Positions 8,389 through 18,268 of a stretch of DNA of 64,000 nucleotides are shown one piece after another. The stretch comes from Pseudomonas sp. 2FG (GTDB lineage: Bacteria > Pseudomonadota > Gammaproteobacteria > Pseudomonadales > Pseudomonadaceae). The notes under the pieces are model-generated. The model was given only the letters and a program-made list of their open reading frames with translations, did no database searches and was not told the origin of the DNA. Both the position numbers and the translations under genes were made by a program. Position 1 is the first letter of the stretch; each line of letters opens with the position of its first letter. The stretch spans positions 248,001 to 312,000 of the forward strand of contig NZ_SCMP01000001.1 in the NCBI RefSeq assembly GCF_005502935.1. The letters are read 5' to 3'.

Positions 8389-9119
8389 TTTCGATCGATA
8401 GCGTCAACAAGTGGTACGGGGATTTCCAGGTACTGACCAACTGCACCACGCAAGTGAAGAAAGGCGAAGTGGTGGTGGTCTGCGGCCCGTCCGGCTCCGG
8501 CAAGTCCACCCTGATCAAGTGCGTCAACGCGCTGGAGCCCTTCCAGAAGGGCGACATCCGGGTCGACGGCACCTCCATCGCCAACCCGAAGACCGATCTG
8601 CCCGAGCTGCGCTCCCGGGTCGGCATGGTGTTTCAGCACTTCGAGCTGTTCCCGCACCTGTCGATCACCGAGAACCTGACCATCGCGCAGATCAAGGTCC
8701 TCGGCCGCAGCAAGGACGAGGCCACCGAGAAAGGCCTCAAGCTGCTCGACCGCGTCGGCCTGCTGGCCCACGCCCACAAGCACCCCGGGCAACTTTCCGG
8801 CGGCCAACAGCAGCGCGTGGCGATCGCCCGTGCGCTGGCCATGGACCCGGTGGTGATGCTGTTCGACGAACCGACCTCGGCCCTCGACCCGGAGATGGTC
8901 AACGAGGTGCTCGACGTCATGGTGCAACTGGCCAACGAAGGCATGACCATGATGTGCGTGACCCACGAGATGGGCTTCGCGCGCAAGGTCGCCAACCGCG
9001 TCATCTTCATGGACCAAGGGCAGATAGTCGAAGACTGCGCCAAGGAAGAATTCTTCGGTGACGTCTCGGCCCGCTCCGACCGCGCCCAACAGTTCCTCGC
9101 CAAGATCCTCCAGCACTGA
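8385..9119 (+). CDS. aatP: Glutamate/aspartate ABC transporter ATPase
   Basis: A 244-residue ATP-binding subunit. Walker [10 protein letters not shown] is near residue 36, the Q-loop in [14 protein letters not shown] near 85, the ABC signature [15 protein letters not shown] near 138, Walker [16 protein letters not shown] near 157-170, and the switch histidine in CVTHEMGFA near 196. It powers uptake through AatQM in the cytoplasm. After it comes a long palindromic element and then ansB. Confidence 0.95.
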   Translation: MISIDSVNKWYGDFQVLTNCTTQVKKGEVVVVCGPSGSGKSTLIKCVNALEPFQKGDIRVDGTSIANPKTDLPELRSRVGMVFQHFELFPHLSITENLTIAQIKVLGRSKDEATEKGLKLLDRVGLLAHAHKHPGQLSGGQQQRVAIARALAMDPVVMLFDEPTSALDPEMVNEVLDVMVQLANEGMTMMCVTHEMGFARKVANRVIFMDQGQIVEDCAKEEFFGDVSARSDRAQQFLAKILQH

Positions 9120-9137
9120 TGCCGCGATCCGCCCCTC

Positions 9138-9280
9138 AGAACCTGTTCTAGGTCGTCGCGAGCGCAGGTCAGGCAAGGCGAAAACAGGCGAAAAAGCGCA
9201 GTTTACGCGTGGTAAATGAGCATTTTGAGCCTGTTTTCAACGCAGCATGACCAAGCGCAGTAGACCTTGAACAGGTTCTC
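9138..9280. repeat. Long palindromic element, family A copy 2
   Basis: An imperfect palindrome of about 143 bp that fills most of the aatP-ansB spacer. The ends are AGAACCTGTTCTAGGTC and the near-complement of GAGAACCTGTTCAAGGTC. These outer arms differ from copy 1 but still pair with each other. The inner part (GGCAAGGCGAAAACAGGC, GCGCAGTTTAC, GAGCCTGTTTTCAACGC) matches copies 1 and 3. Confidence 0.87.
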
Positions 9281-9324
9281 CCGGCGAGAGCGGCGGAGAT
9301 CGCTGCACGTTCTCTAACCAATAA

Positions 9325-10440
<1,116 letters not shown>

Positions 10441-10448
10441 CAGCGTGC

Positions 10449-10471
10449 GGCGGCGGGCCTGGCTCGCCGCC
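10449..10471 (+). terminator. Weak hairpin after ansB
   Basis: A 7-bp stem GGCGGCG / CGCCGCC with a 9-nt loop, 8 nt after the ansB stop. No T-tract follows, so its terminator role is doubtful. Confidence 0.35.
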
Positions 10472-10607
10472 ATCCTGATGCGAACAGAATTGAGCGGATA
10501 TCGCCGATGCCCCCTACAGCCGATACCGCCAAGCAGACCTGGCCGCAGTGCCGCTCAAGGCTGCGCAGCCTAGACGCGGCGCACGACGCCGGACTGGCCG
10601 CCCGGCC

Positions 10608-12524
10608 ATGATTGTGCTGCAATCGCCTTTCCCCAACCCTCGCGCGCTGCCGCCCTTGCTGACCGTGAAGCCTCGTCTGATCCGTCGCCTGCTCCTGCCC
10701 TTGCCGATCATCCTGCTGATGCTCGCCTGCGGTTATAGCGCCTATTACCTCAGCACCCAGATCGGTATCCGCGCCCTGGCCGAGAGCGGCGAACGCCAGC
10801 TCGAGCTGCACGCCCGCGCGGTGGAAAGCGAGATCAGCACCCACACCTACCTGCCCAGCCTGCTGGAGCTGGAGTCCAGCGTCAGCCGCCTGCTGCTCGA
10901 CCTCAGCGAGCCCCGGCGCGAACGGGTCAACACTTACCTCGAGGGCCTGAACAAACGCAGCGGCAGCCTGGCCATCTTCATCCTCGACACCAGCGGCCGC
11001 GTGCTGGCCACCAGCAACTGGCGCGACGCCGACAGCTTCCAGGGCGAGGACCTGGCCTACCGCGCCTATTTCCAGGATGCCATCCAGGGCAAGCCGGGGC
11101 GCTTCTACGGCATCGACAGCACCGGCGAAGCCGGCTATTACCTGGCCCACGGCCTGCGCCATCGCGGCACCATCATCGGCGTGGCGGTGGTGAAGATCCG
11201 CCTCGACCCCCTGGAGAAACGCTGGGAACGGGCACGCCTGGAAGCCTACGTCAGCGACGAAAACGGCATCATCATCCTCTCCAGCGACCCGGCGCGCCGG
11301 CTCAAGGCCGTACACCCCCTCAGCGCCGAGACCAAGGCGCAACTGGCCGGCAGCCTGCAATACCACTGGACCACGTTCAAGGAGCTGCAACTCCTGGCGC
11401 GCCAGCGCATCGCCGCCGATACCGAGCTGCTGACGCTGCCCGCCAGCGGCGAAAACGCCAGCGCAGCGCAGCCGATCAGCTACCTGGCGCAGACTCGTCC
11501 GCTGAACGACACCCTCTGGCACCTGACCCTGCTCTCCCCCTTGCAGGACCTGCGCCGCGCGGCCATCAGCCACGGCATGCTGGCCGCGGTGGCCTGCGCC
11601 CTGCTGGCCTTTCTGCTGATCGCCTGGAACGAGCGGCGCAAGGTGATCGCCACCCGCCTGGCCGCCCGCGAGGCCCTGCAGCAGGCGAACAACGAGCTGG
11701 AGCGCAAGATCGCCGAACGCACCGCCGACCTGCGCGCCAGCAACGAACGCCTGAAGGCGCAAATCCGCGAACGTCGGCAGGCCGAGGAAACCCTGCGCAA
11801 GGCCCAGGACGACCTGGTGCAAGCCGGCAAGCTGGCGGTGATCGGGCAGATGTCCACCAGCATCGCCCACGAACTCAACCAGCCGCTGGCCGCCCTGCGC
11901 ACCCTCTCCGGCAACACCGTGCGCTTCCTGCAACGTGGCGCCCTGGATACCGCCAGCAGCAACCTCGCCACCATCAACGAACTGGTCGACCGCATGGGCC
12001 GTATCACCGCCAGCCTGCGCGCCTTCGCCCGGCGCGCCGACGACAGCGGCGAAGCCCGCCTGGGCAAGGCCATGGACGCGGCCCTGTTCCTCCTGCAGCC
12101 ACGCCTGGAGCGCACGCCACTGCGTATTCACCGGACCTACGGCGACGCTCGCCTGGCCATCGACCAGACGCGCCTGGAACAGATTCTGGTCAACCTGGTC
12201 GTCAACGCCATCGACGCCATGCACGGGCAGAGCGACCGCCAGCTCTGGCTCGAAGGCCACGCGGAGGACGACCACTATCGGCTCCAGGTCCGCGACAACG
12301 GCCCGGGCATTCCGCCCTCGGTGCGCGTGCATCTGTTCGAGCCGTTCTTCACCACCAAACCGGGCGAACAAGGGCTGGGCCTGGGTCTGACCCTGTCGGC
12401 CAGCCTGGCCGCCGCGGCTGGCGGCAACCTCAGCGTGCAACACCCGGAAAGCGGCGGTACCGCCTTCGAGCTGAACCTGCCCCTGCTGCCCCAATCCCCT
12501 GCCGAGTCCCGCCGCGATGAATGA
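10608..12524 (+). CDS. aauS: AauS, sensor histidine kinase for acidic amino acids
   Basis: A 638-residue DctB-like kinase. The N-terminal membrane helix is at about residues 27-45. A periplasmic double-Cache sensor region follows to about 310, then a second helix (AAVACALLAFLLIAW), a coiled coil with ELERKIAERTADLRASNERL, the HisKA box with phosphoacceptor H421 in IAHELNQPLAALR, and the ATPase domain (VVNAIDAM, DNGPGIPPS, GLGLGLTLSASLA). It overlaps aauR by 8 bp. The start is uncertain: ATG 10608 is chosen, but the frame is open to 10548 and a GTG at 10665 is also possible. The pair is expected to sense Glu/Asp and activate aat and ansB. Confidence 0.9.
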   Translation: MIVLQSPFPNPRALPPLLTVKPRLIRRLLLPLPIILLMLACGYSAYYLSTQIGIRALAESGERQLELHARAVESEISTHTYLPSLLELESSVSRLLLDLSEPRRERVNTYLEGLNKRSGSLAIFILDTSGRVLATSNWRDADSFQGEDLAYRAYFQDAIQGKPGRFYGIDSTGEAGYYLAHGLRHRGTIIGVAVVKIRLDPLEKRWERARLEAYVSDENGIIILSSDPARRLKAVHPLSAETKAQLAGSLQYHWTTFKELQLLARQRIAADTELLTLPASGENASAAQPISYLAQTRPLNDTLWHLTLLSPLQDLRRAAISHGMLAAVACALLAFLLIAWNERRKVIATRLAAREALQQANNELERKIAERTADLRASNERLKAQIRERRQAEETLRKAQDDLVQAGKLAVIGQMSTSIAHELNQPLAALRTLSGNTVRFLQRGALDTASSNLATINELVDRMGRITASLRAFARRADDSGEARLGKAMDAALFLLQPRLERTPLRIHRTYGDARLAIDQTRLEQILVNLVVNAIDAMHGQSDRQLWLEGHAEDDHYRLQVRDNGPGIPPSVRVHLFEPFFTTKPGEQGLGLGLTLSASLAAAAGGNLSVQHPESGGTAFELNLPLLPQSPAESRRDE

Positions 12525-13842
12525 CCACTTGACCGTCCTGATCGTCGAAGACGACCCGCATGTCCTGCTCGGCTGCCAGCAAGCCCTGAGCCTGGAGGAC
12601 ATTCCCAGCATCGGGGTCGGCAGCGCCGAGGAAGCCCTGCAGCGGGTCGGCGAGAACTTCGCCGGCATCGTCATCAGCGACATTCGCCTACCCGGCATCG
12701 ACGGCCTGGAACTGCTCGCCCGCCTCAAGGCCCGTGATCGCAGCCTGCCGGTGGTACTGATCACCGGCCACGGCGACATCTCCATGGCCGTCGGCGCCAT
12801 GCGCGACGGCGCCTACGACTTCATGGAGAAACCCTTCTCCCCCGAGCACCTGGTGGATGTGACCCGCCGCGCCCTGGAGCAACGCGGGCTGGCCCGCGAG
12901 GTCTCGGCGCTGCGCCGCCAGTTGGCCGGCCACCAGGCCCTGGAGGAGCGCCTGCTGGGCCGCTCACCGGCCATGCAGCAATTGCGCGAGCTGATCGCCA
13001 ACGTCGCCGACACCTCGGCCAACGTCTTGATCGAGGGCGAAACCGGCACCGGCAAGGAACTGGTCGCCCGCTGCCTGCACGACTTCAGCCGGCGCAAGGA
13101 TCACCAGTTCGTCGCCCTGAACTGCGGCGGTCTGCCGGAGAACCTGTTCGAGAGCGAGATCTTCGGCCACGAGGCGCATGCCTTCACCGGCGCCGGCAAG
13201 CGCCGCATCGGCAAGATCGAGCACGCCAACGGCGGCAGCCTGTTCCTCGACGAGATCGAGAGCATGCCGATCAACCTGCAGATCAAACTGCTGCGGGTGC
13301 TGCAGGAACACAGCCTGGAGCGCCTCGGCTCGAACCAGAGCGTGGCCGTGGACTGCCGGGTGATCGCCGCGACCAAGGCCGACCTGGATGAACTGGGCAA
13401 GGCCGGGCAATTTCGCAGCGACCTGTACTACCGCCTCAACGTGGTCACCCTGGAGTTGCCGCCGCTACGCGAACGCCGTGAGGACATCCCGCTGCTGTTC
13501 GAACACTTCCTCCAGCATTCCTCGCTGCGCTTCGACCGCGCCGCGCCGGAACTGGATCGGCACACCCTGTCGAGCCTGATGGCCCACGACTGGCCGGGCA
13601 ACGTGCGCGAGTTGCGCAACGTCGCCGAACGCTTTGCCCTCGGCCTGCCGGTGTTCAAGAAAAGCGGGCTAGCGGCGGAAAGCAGCGGCCCGTCCTTCGC
13701 CGAGGCGGTGGACGCCTTCGAGAAGAGCCTGCTCAGCGGCGCCCTGGAACGCCACAGCGGCAACCTCAGCCAGGCCAGCCAGGCCCTGGGCATGGCCAAG
13801 ACCACACTGTTCGACAAGGTGAAGAAACACGGGCTGCAGTAA
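12517..13842 (+). CDS. aauR: AauR, sigma-54-dependent response regulator
   Basis: A 441-residue NtrC-class activator: receiver domain (phosphoacceptor D55 in ISDIRLPG), AAA+ domain with Walker A GETGTGKE (residues 174-181), Walker B SLFLDEIE near 245, and a C-terminal Fis-type helix-turn-helix (ERHSGNLSQASQALGMAKTT). The sigma-54 contact loop reads HAFTGA at 221-226 instead of the usual GAFTGA. It is translated from within the end of aauS. Its presence next to aat, plus exact AauR motifs and a -24/-12 promoter before aatJ, gives a self-consistent regulatory circuit. Confidence 0.93.
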   Translation: MNDHLTVLIVEDDPHVLLGCQQALSLEDIPSIGVGSAEEALQRVGENFAGIVISDIRLPGIDGLELLARLKARDRSLPVVLITGHGDISMAVGAMRDGAYDFMEKPFSPEHLVDVTRRALEQRGLAREVSALRRQLAGHQALEERLLGRSPAMQQLRELIANVADTSANVLIEGETGTGKELVARCLHDFSRRKDHQFVALNCGGLPENLFESEIFGHEAHAFTGAGKRRIGKIEHANGGSLFLDEIESMPINLQIKLLRVLQEHSLERLGSNQSVAVDCRVIAATKADLDELGKAGQFRSDLYYRLNVVTLELPPLRERREDIPLLFEHFLQHSSLRFDRAAPELDRHTLSSLMAHDWPGNVRELRNVAERFALGLPVFKKSGLAAESSGPSFAEAVDAFEKSLLSGALERHSGNLSQASQALGMAKTTLFDKVKKHGLQ

Positions 13843-14065
13843 CCCCCGCCCCAGCGGCTTGCCCTGACCGACCCGCCGGGCAAAAGACTGAACACACTCC
13901 AGCTCGCTGCCGCGGCCCTGCCCAATCCAGAGGCAAAGGGCGCTATGCAACCCGCGGCGATTTAGGCATGGTGCTGCCACCGCGCAACGGTCAGCACCTT
14001 GCAGCCCGCACGGCGCACTTATTCAATGCATGCAGGCCTGCACTGAGCTGGCCACGGAGAACCCC

Positions 14066-14536
14066 ATGAGCGCAAAAGACCAGGAACGCAGCACCGACGA
14101 AGTCTGGGTGCAGCTATGCGAGGCCGGCGAGCTTGACCCGGCAAAGCGCCTTGCTGCCCGGCTGGCGATCCTCGGCAACCCGGACGCCCAGGACTGCAGC
14201 CTCTACCGCCCGGACGAAAATGACCCGGACGCCGAGGAAGAAGACCTTGGCGATGCCAAAATCCTCTTCACGGGTGTGTTCCAGGCACCCGAAACCTGGG
14301 ATGAAGCAACCCGCGCCGAGTTTTTTGACGACGCCGACCCCGAACTATTCATGACCGCCTTCATCGAGTGTGAAGCCAGGCCGGCGTCTGCCAAATTCTT
14401 CACCCCCGAAGTCGGCGACTATGTGGCGACCATGCCCGGGCTGGGGGCCGTCGTGATGTTCTATGTGCACGACTACCTCGAGGATGAGAACGGCAGAAAG
14501 TGCATCCTCATCCGCGACAACGAGGCGATGGACTAA
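14066..14536 (+). CDS. Acidic orphan protein of unknown function
   Basis: A 156-residue protein that I do not recognise. The ATG at 14066 is preferred for its GGAGA ribosome site eight bases upstream; the frame is open from 14030. It is strongly acidic, with an Asp/Glu run (ENDPDAEEEDLGDA, about residues 52-65), and has no signal peptide or membrane helix. The second half has alternating hydrophobics (VGDYVATMPGLGAVVMFYVHDYL) suggesting a small alpha/beta cytoplasmic domain. It stands alone between aauR and an accessory patch, with no operon partner. Codon use looks normal for the genome. Confidence 0.7.
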   Translation: MSAKDQERSTDEVWVQLCEAGELDPAKRLAARLAILGNPDAQDCSLYRPDENDPDAEEEDLGDAKILFTGVFQAPETWDEATRAEFFDDADPELFMTAFIECEARPASAKFFTPEVGDYVATMPGLGAVVMFYVHDYLEDENGRKCILIRDNEAMD

Positions 14537-14933
14537 GGCCGCCAGAGACTGGACGCATAATTCCTCTGGCGAAATGGGTACTGAATTATCGGTAGTTGGT
14601 GGGCAGTGCTTAACGTCCGTTCCTGGGGTTAAAAGCTGCCCGGCGGCGGCAATCGGCCAATTGCAGCCCTTCGGCCCCCTTCAAAACGCGCTCACAGCGG
14701 ACAGCGCGATTCCGAGCTGGCGCCTGAGTACTCAGAACTGACTATCATGAAAATGTTTGCTGACGATCCCGCAGCCAAGAGCTGCGCCTTGGTGCGCTGC
14801 TGGACAAGCCACGGTCGTTCACCTCCAGCCATGGGGAAGAAGCTCACCTGAGCATCGAAGAAGTCGCGGCGCACCTCGCCCCGACTGCGGACAGGGCGGT
14901 CGACAAAACCATGTCGAAAAGGAGAAAACTCGT
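14537..14933. other. Intergenic stretch, possible remnants, before arylsulfatase
   Basis: About 400 bp with no convincing gene. An open frame runs into the arylsulfatase from 14757 but its residues look non-coding. A different frame ending at 14936 encodes a protein-like segment (LSIEEVAAHLAPTADRAV) with no start I can defend, perhaps a gene remnant. The motif TTAACGTCCGTTCC near 14608 resembles the sequence at the right edge of the attC-like site near 18153. Confidence 0.4.
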
Positions 14934-17384
14934 ATGAAAACGGTCAAGCTGGTCGTTGCCATAGTGATTTCAAGTGTCGCCTTTGCTTTCTATTCCACAT
15001 GCAGCATCGCACAGCAAGGAACCGCTGAGTTGGGTTCGCCCAGCGCCACCACCACTATCAGCGGAAATCAGCTTCCAGCGCCCGATCCGAAGTTCGGCGG
15101 GGTGATCAAGGAAAAGGCCTCGGAGTCGACAGCCTGGTGGGCGCCGCGCATCGTGCCGCCGAAGGGCGCGCCCAACGTGCTGCTGATCATGACCGACGAT
15201 AGCGGGTTTGGCGCGCCGGGAACCTTCGGCGGCGGCGTCCCGACCCCGGCACTGGATCGCATCGCGAAAAGCGGGCTGCGCTTCACGAACTTTCACTCCA
15301 CATCGCTCTGCTCGCCGACGCGTGCGGCATTGATCACCGGCAGCAACCATCACGTGGCCGGCTTCGGGGTGGTGGGCGAAGCCGCGACGGGGTTCCCGGG
15401 TTATGACTCGGTCATCAGGAAGGAGAACGGCACCATCGGCGCCATCCTGAAGAACAACGGGTACGCGACCTCGTGGTTCGGCAAGAATCACAACACGCCC
15501 TTCTATCAGGCGACCCAGGCCGGGCCCTTCGAGCAGTGGCCGAACGGTTTGGGCTTCGAGTACTTCTATGGCTTCGTCGGTGGCGACGCCAGCCAGTGGC
15601 AACCGAACCTGTACCGCAATACGACGGCCATCTACCCCTTCGAGGGCAATCCGGGCTGGAACCTGACCACGGCCATGGCCGACGAGGCGATCCAGTACAT
15701 GAAGGGGCTCAAGGAGATCGCGCCCGACAAACCGTTCCTTGTCTATTACGTACCGGGGGGCACCCACGCCCCGCATCATCCGACGCCTGAGTGGATCAAG
15801 ACAATCGGCGACCTGCACCTCTTCGACGAGGGCTGGAACAAGCTGCGCGAGACCATCTTCGCCAACCAGAAGCGGCTGGGCATCATGCCCGAGAACGCGA
15901 AGCTGACACCGTGGCCGAAGGAACTGCCGGAGTGGGATTCCCTCAGTTGGGAGGAGAAGAAGCTGTTTATCAAACAGGCGGACGTCTACGGGGCCTACCT
16001 CGCCTACACCGACCACGAGATCGGCCGGGTCATCCAGGCAGTCGAAGACCTGGGCGAACTCGACAACACCCTGATCATATACATCGCCGGCGACAACGGC
16101 GCGAGCGCGGAAGGGATGCTCCACGGCACGCCGAACGAATTCACCTACTTCAATGGCGTTCAAGTGCCGGTCAAGGACCAGTTGCTCTGGTACCCGTTCT
16201 GGGGGTCCGACCGGACCTTCCCGCACTTCGCGGCACCCTGGGCCTGGGCGATGAGCACTCCGTTCAAGTGGGTGAAGCAGGTGGCGTCGCATTTCGGCGG
16301 TACCGCCCAGGGCGTAGCCATGTCCTGGCCCGGCCATATCAACGACATGGGCGGCATCCGCCGCCAGTTCCACCATGTCATTGACATCGCTCCGACCATC
16401 CTCGAAGCGACCGGCGTCCCGGCGCCGGATACGCTCAACGGCATCAGGCAGCGGCCCATGGACGGCATGAGCATGGCCTACACATGGGACAAGGCAAACG
16501 CCAACGCGCCCACCCAGCACACCACGCAATACTTCGAGATGCTCGGCAACCGCGCCATCTATCACGGAGGGTGGGTGGCGGCCACGACCCCGGCGACGCT
16601 CCCGTGGGCGCCGAGCACCGCCACGCCGCCCGACGTGATCACCGGGTATAAGTGGGAGCTCTACAACGTCGAGGAGGACCCCACCCAGTCCAACGACCTG
16701 GCGGCCAAGATGCCGGAGAAGCTCAAACAGATGCAGTCCATCTTCTATCTGGAGGCGGAGAAGTATGACGTGCTACCGCTCGACAACTCGACACTCGCGC
16801 GCTTTTATACGCCGCGTCCGAGCCTGACGGCGGGACGAACGGTCTTCACCTATACGGGAGGACTGATCGGCGTCCCCAACAGCGGCGCTCCGAACATCCT
16901 GAACAAGTCGTACACCATTACCGCCGAGGTCACGATCCCCAAAGGGGGCGCGGAAGGCATGATCGTCACCGACGGCGGGCGCTTCGGAGGCTATGGACTT
17001 TTCCTGAGTAAGGGCGAGTTGGGAGTTGGTCGGGGCAAGCCAGTGTTCCTTTACAACCTGCTCGACCTCAAGCGCACGACGTGGGAAGGGCCCGAGCTGG
17101 ATGCCGGCAAACACGGCATCGTCTTCGACTTCAAGTCCGATGGTCCAGGCTTGGGCAAGGGAGGAACGGGCGTGCTCTACGTGGACGGTCAGGAAGTGGC
17201 CAGAAATTCCATGGAACACGCCACCCCGATCACGTTCCCGGAGGATGAAACCTTCGACATCGGCCAGGACACGCGCAGTGGCGTCGCGATGCTGGAGTAT
17301 CGCTACGATGTTCCGTTCAAGTTCACCGGCAAGATCGACAAGCTGACCTTCAAGCTCGAACCGGAGCCTAAGGCAGCACCCTAA
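14934..17384 (+). CDS. Exported arylsulfatase
   Basis: An 816-residue type I sulfatase that hydrolyses sulfate esters. The ATG at 14934 has AAGGAG about 9 bases upstream and opens a signal peptide (MKTVKLVVAIVISSVAFAFY, cleavage near IAQ). The metal site begins LLIMTDDSGFGAPGT (about 83-97), and C126 lies in the sulfatase signature CSPTRAALITGSNHH; this cysteine must be converted to formylglycine by an enzyme not seen in the window. DNGASAEG near 380 is a second metal site. The C-terminal 200 residues form a beta-rich accessory domain. The gene lies in a patch bounded by repeats and an attC-like site, which suggests acquisition. Confidence 0.92.
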   Translation: MKTVKLVVAIVISSVAFAFYSTCSIAQQGTAELGSPSATTTISGNQLPAPDPKFGGVIKEKASESTAWWAPRIVPPKGAPNVLLIMTDDSGFGAPGTFGGGVPTPALDRIAKSGLRFTNFHSTSLCSPTRAALITGSNHHVAGFGVVGEAATGFPGYDSVIRKENGTIGAILKNNGYATSWFGKNHNTPFYQATQAGPFEQWPNGLGFEYFYGFVGGDASQWQPNLYRNTTAIYPFEGNPGWNLTTAMADEAIQYMKGLKEIAPDKPFLVYYVPGGTHAPHHPTPEWIKTIGDLHLFDEGWNKLRETIFANQKRLGIMPENAKLTPWPKELPEWDSLSWEEKKLFIKQADVYGAYLAYTDHEIGRVIQAVEDLGELDNTLIIYIAGDNGASAEGMLHGTPNEFTYFNGVQVPVKDQLLWYPFWGSDRTFPHFAAPWAWAMSTPFKWVKQVASHFGGTAQGVAMSWPGHINDMGGIRRQFHHVIDIAPTILEATGVPAPDTLNGIRQRPMDGMSMAYTWDKANANAPTQHTTQYFEMLGNRAIYHGGWVAATTPATLPWAPSTATPPDVITGYKWELYNVEEDPTQSNDLAAKMPEKLKQMQSIFYLEAEKYDVLPLDNSTLARFYTPRPSLTAGRTVFTYTGGLIGVPNSGAPNILNKSYTITAEVTIPKGGAEGMIVTDGGRFGGYGLFLSKGELGVGRGKPVFLYNLLDLKRTTWEGPELDAGKHGIVFDFKSDGPGLGKGGTGVLYVDGQEVARNSMEHATPITFPEDETFDIGQDTRSGVAMLEYRYDVPFKFTGKIDKLTFKLEPEPKAAP

Positions 17385-17386
17385 CG

Positions 17387-17551
17387 CTAGTGGCCTGTAC
17401 GGCTAGTTGGTTAACTCAAGTTCGGATGCCTGGAGTCCTGAGACAAGGCGCCGCGACGAGTCATAGCAGGGCTATGGCGAAGAGCGGCAACGCAGTATCG
17501 GGGCTTCAGGCGCCGAAATTGACTAATTGAACTAGCCACACAGGCCACTAG
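17387..17551. repeat. Long palindromic element, family B copy 1
   Basis: A 165-bp imperfect palindrome immediately after the arylsulfatase stop. CTAG occurs at both ends. The terminal arms CTAGTGGCCTGTACGGCTAG and the complement of CTAGCCACACAGGCCACTAG pair almost perfectly for about 38 bp, and the inner arms (for example CGACGAGTCATAGC against GCTATGGCGAAGAG) also pair around an AGG loop. The second copy at 55702 is the same length and nearly identical. It carries CAAGGC and CAACGCAGTA like the other families. Confidence 0.92.
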
Positions 17552-17608
17552 CAGCTTCAAGCCATTGTGAAGCAGATCCAGAGCGCGAGAGGACTGGAAG
17601 TAGACGCG

Positions 17609-17962
17609 ATGAAAAAGGTGCTTGTTCTCGCTGCTGTCATTGAAGCCGCGACCGGCGTGGCGTTGCTGATTGCCCCGTCGCTGGTCGGGCAATTGCTGTT
17701 CGGCACAGAATTGACCGGCATTGCCATGACAGTGGCGCGCGTGACCGGCCTCGCCCTGATCGCATTAGGGGTCGCCTGCTGGCCGGGCACGCCGCTGCTC
17801 GGCATGTTGACCTACAGCGCGGCCGTCACCCTGTATCTCGCCTACCTCGGCTTCGCGGGCGGTTTGGCCGGCATACTGCTGTGGCCGGCGGTCATCCTGC
17901 ACATGATCCTGACGGCACTATTGGCTCAGGCATCAACAAGCGGCAAGGAGACGAAAACATAG
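17609..17962 (+). CDS. Small hydrophobic membrane protein, unknown
   Basis: A 117-residue protein that is almost entirely hydrophobic, with about four membrane helices (from VLVLAAVIEAATGVALLIA through LLWPAVILHMILTALLA). The ATG at 17609 precedes a Lys pair typical of an inside-facing N-terminus; the ribosome site is weak, and an upstream GTG in frame (17567) cannot be excluded. It has no recognisable catalytic motif. It lies between a family B palindrome and an integron attC-like site, about 130 bp before that site, so it could be a cassette gene. Function unknown. Confidence 0.7.
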   Translation: MKKVLVLAAVIEAATGVALLIAPSLVGQLLFGTELTGIAMTVARVTGLALIALGVACWPGTPLLGMLTYSAAVTLYLAYLGFAGGLAGILLWPAVILHMILTALLAQASTSGKETKT

Positions 17963-18095
17963 AGGCATAGACCCTGCCCGCCTGGTCTTATCTGACACGG
18001 CTCACACTTTAGACCATAGCGGGGCGCGGGCGTCGCCCACTGGTCCTGCGTGACAAGCGTGACGTTCGAGACACGCCGAAGGAGCGACAGAGCTG

Positions 18096-18157
18096 ACCCG
18101 AACAACCGCATGAACTGGGACGCTCACTACGCTCGCGCCCGTTATGCGGCGTTAAAC
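18096..18157 (+). other. Integron attC-like recombination site
   Basis: The sequence ends in GTTAAAC (18151-18157), matching the R-prime core GTTRRRY. L-prime ATGCGGC at 18145 pairs with CCGCAT at 18106. The arms (CCGCATGAACTGGGACG against CGCGCCCGTTATGCGG) pair only if single bases are left unpaired on one strand, the pattern of extrahelical bases that defines attC sites. The left outer box (ACCCGAAC) is a poor match to RYYYAAC. About 62 bp long, within the usual attC range. No integrase is present in the window. Confidence 0.5.
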
Positions 18158-18268
18158 GTCCGCTTCTAGGCAATCACTTCACGTCTGCTTCGAAGCGCCG
18201 ACGACTTCTGCTTTGAGTCGTTTTCTGCCACTCGCCAACCGGCTTATTGCGCCGGCGAATACCCCCAC

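Noticed and set aside
14757..14933. Upstream in-frame extension of the arylsulfatase
   Set aside because: The signal peptide and ribosome site place the start at 14934. The extension is not protein-like.
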